The notes beneath the pieces are model-generated. The model was given only the letters and a program-made list of their open reading frames with translations. It was not told the origin of the DNA and did no database searches. A stretch of 64,000 nucleotides of DNA from an uncultured Lachnospiraceae bacterium (GTDB taxonomy: Bacteria > Bacillota > Clostridia > Lachnospirales > Lachnospiraceae). Position numbers and translations under genes: made by a program. Within the stretch, counting starts at the first letter, position 1. Every line of letters starts with the position of its first letter. Of the stretch, positions 62,675 to 64,000 are shown in pieces. The stretch is taken from assembly GCA_944383765.1 (NCBI GenBank), contig CALWQT010000002.1, positions 124,001-188,000 of the forward strand, in the 5' to 3' direction.

Positions 62675-63364
62675 TCAGGAGATACCCGTCCCTTTTTGTT
62701 GCACCATTTCCAGAAGTTTTTCTTTATTTTCGATAACAAGATACCCGTCCTTTCGGTCAATGATACCCTGATTTTTCAGCTTTTTTGCAATTCTGCTTAC
62801 AGTAACCGGATGGATTCCAAGAAATTTGGCAATCTCGGAAAAGGTAAAGGCTTTAGGGATCACACAGAGTCCTTTCCTGCATACGCAGCAGTTTAACAGC
62901 CATTCGCAGAATAAAATATCTTTGCCTACATCATGGGAATGCTGGACTTTATTGATCACTTCCAGATAATTGATAGTCAGGCTTCCAAGGACTGCATTCA
63001 TAAATGCAGGCATTTCATCAAGCAGATGATTAAAAATAGATTCTTCCATAGCATAAACGACGCAGGGAGTTTTTGCTGTGATCCAGAAAGCAGAAGGGGC
63101 GGCTAACAGGTTCATAGGCTGGTTGGATATATATTTCTGGGCCAGTATCTGGGAAAATCCGATCATCCGCTGTTCGCCAAAATAAAGATATACCTGTTCT
63201 TCTCCATTCGCTCCGATACAGTTGAGAGCAGCGATTCCCTGGTCGAGAAAATAGGCTTCCCCTTTGGGCTGTCCCAGGGTGGGATCGTAAATAGGCTGAT
63301 TTTTCTTTTTTTCCCGCCGGGTTCCGTATGTAATGAATAATTCTCTGATTTCCTGTGTTTCCAT
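62675..63364 (-). CDS. Crp/Fnr-family regulator with a Cys cluster
   Basis: The 229-residue protein has a cyclic-nucleotide-binding-like beta barrel at the N-terminus, a long dimer helix (LTINYLEVINKVQHS) and a C-terminal helix-turn-helix (FSEIAKFLGIHPVTVSRIAK). Four Cys lie within ten residues (LLNCCVCRKGLC) just before the DNA-binding domain, and two more are in the barrel. The cluster could hold an Fe-S centre or sense redox state; this is inference. It is read toward the bil operon and away from the transporter gene, whose promoter region it shares and may control. Confidence 0.85.
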   Translation of the reverse strand: METQEIRELFITYGTRREKKKNQPIYDPTLGQPKGEAYFLDQGIAALNCIGANGEEQVYLYFGEQRMIGFSQILAQKYISNQPMNLLAAPSAFWITAKTPCVVYAMEESIFNHLLDEMPAFMNAVLGSLTINYLEVINKVQHSHDVGKDILFCEWLLNCCVCRKGLCVIPKAFTFSEIAKFLGIHPVTVSRIAKKLKNQGIIDRKDGYLVIENKEKLLEMVQQKGTGIS

Positions 63365-63460
63365 AAGGAATATCCCCCTCTGTCTGCCGTAAACTCATTT
63401 TTTACTATATCATAATTTATTCCTTTTTTCTACAAAATCCAGAATCCTTAACCGCTGCTA

Positions 63461-63512
63461 TTGGTATTTAAAAAATAGCATGTTAATATTATAACAAATT
63501 ACGCGTGGGAGG
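63461..63512 (+). promoter_or_regulatory. promoter and ribosome site of the transporter gene
   Basis: TTGGTA (63461-63466) and an extended -10, TGT-TAATAT (63481-63489), are spaced by 17 bp. The ribosome site GGGAGG lies at 63507-63512. The AT-rich 150-bp region is shared with the divergent Crp/Fnr gene. Confidence 0.55.
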
Positions 63513-63523
63513 TTATGATTATT

Positions 63524-64000
63524 ATGCCGAAAAAGAAAGTAAATATGGTGTATATCCATTGCCTCATAGGCCTGGGGATTATGTTTCTGATCCGTTACCT
63601 GCCTGTGAGCCTGCCGGAAATTACACCGGTAGGAAAGCAGATTCTTGGGATTTTTGTGGGAACTCTGTATCTTTGGACTACGGTAGACCCAATCTGGTCC
63701 AGTCTGTTGTGTATTTTTATGGTGGGAATATCAGATTATGCACCTATGGGCAGTGTCCTGAGTACGACTTTTGGAAATCCGACAGTAGTCCAGATGTTCT
63801 TTCTGATGATTATTATGAACAGCCTTCAGGTGAACCGGTTAAGTGCATATATCGGACGGTTTTTCCTGACAAGAAAGATTATCATCGGAAGACCGTGGGT
63901 GTTTACTGCAGTACTGTTTGTGGGATCTGTACTGATTGCTGCTTTTGTTGGCTGCTTTGCCCCCATCTTTTTGTTCTGGCCGATCCTGTATGATATTTTT
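63524..64000 (+). CDS. SLC13/DASS-type anion transporter, N-terminal part
   Basis: The frame from ATG 63524 (an in-frame ATG at 63515 sits only 2 nt from the GGAGG site) stays open to the window end and gives 159 residues: MPKKKVNMVYIHCLIGLGIM, then LPEITPVGKQILGIFVGTLY, TTVDPIWSSLLCIFMVGIS and TFGNPTVVQMFFLMIIMNSL. The hydrophobic segments and the order of motifs fit the start of the divalent-anion/sodium symporter (SLC13) family, which imports di- and tricarboxylates or sulfate. The substrate cannot be told from this part. Confidence 0.65.
   Translation, partial: MPKKKVNMVYIHCLIGLGIMFLIRYLPVSLPEITPVGKQILGIFVGTLYLWTTVDPIWSSLLCIFMVGISDYAPMGSVLSTTFGNPTVVQMFFLMIIMNSLQVNRLSAYIGRFFLTRKIIIGRPWVFTAVLFVGSVLIAAFVGCFAPIFLFWPILYDIF

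Noticed and set aside
62325-62771. 148-codon plus-strand frame overlapping the small membrane gene
   Set aside because: It is in another frame of a well-supported membrane protein and runs into the minus-strand Crp/Fnr gene.
63505-63993. 162-codon frame beginning MGGYDYYAEKES at the window end
   Set aside because: The composition is Tyr/Cys/Ser-rich and not protein-like. The +1 frame from 63524 gives a clear membrane transporter.

Overview
The window looks like the chromosome of a gut Firmicute of the Lachnospiraceae type (Clostridia). The reasons are the purine-rich Shine-Dalgarno sites before most starts, a class B sortase with an IPKTG cell-wall protein, a [FeFe]-hydrogenase, a BirA-controlled biotin operon, and a bilQRS-like (bilirubin reductase) operon. 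The left 13.5 kb is accessory and partly decayed DNA. The right 16 kb is compact housekeeping operons. A single gene of about 31 kb lies between them.

Positions 1-4420 are AT-rich and carry a compact cluster: the C-terminal part of an Eco57I/TaqI-like DNA methyltransferase (cut by the window edge), a protein with both an N-terminal MORC-like GHKL ATPase and a C-terminal histidine-kinase core, a receiver-only response regulator, and an HNH endonuclease. This reads as a restriction or anti-phage system with a phosphorelay built in. Positions 4430-7545 are a pile of broken insertion sequences (IS21, IS3 and two IS256-family remnants). Positions 7566-9004 (minus strand) hold an unknown gene broken at a homopolymer. 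Positions 9130-12448 hold a second accessory cassette: two metallophosphoesterases, a transglutaminase-like protein, a zinc-ribbon miniprotein and a bacterial-type poly(ADP-ribose) glycohydrolase. Positions 12449-13560 contain gene debris and an N-terminally truncated ClpP.

Positions 13723-47834 form a surface-adhesin operon. A strong promoter and a structured leader precede a gene that would encode about 10,420 residues, running from signal peptide to sortase signal, with SdrD_B-like stalk domains and a (Asp-Pro)17 spacer. A run of 11 G near codon 213 puts the signal peptide out of frame with the remaining 10,200 codons. The assembled allele is therefore OFF, and a tract of 9 or 12 G would turn it ON. 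This is the strongest novelty candidate: a contingency-type switch on one of the largest bacterial surface proteins. An anchored family-5 solute-binding protein and a class B sortase follow in the same operon.

The right part holds an unknown membrane-anchored protein (47900), the biotin operon birA-bioY-bioB-bioD-bioA behind a BirA operator, sbcD-sbcC joined to it by 4-nt overlaps, a monomeric [FeFe]-hydrogenase behind a palindrome-covered promoter, a YgjP-type metallopeptidase, bilQ-bilR-bilS plus a small membrane protein, a Crp/Fnr regulator (minus strand), and the start of an SLC13-type anion transporter cut by the window end. No tRNA, rRNA or CRISPR array was seen.
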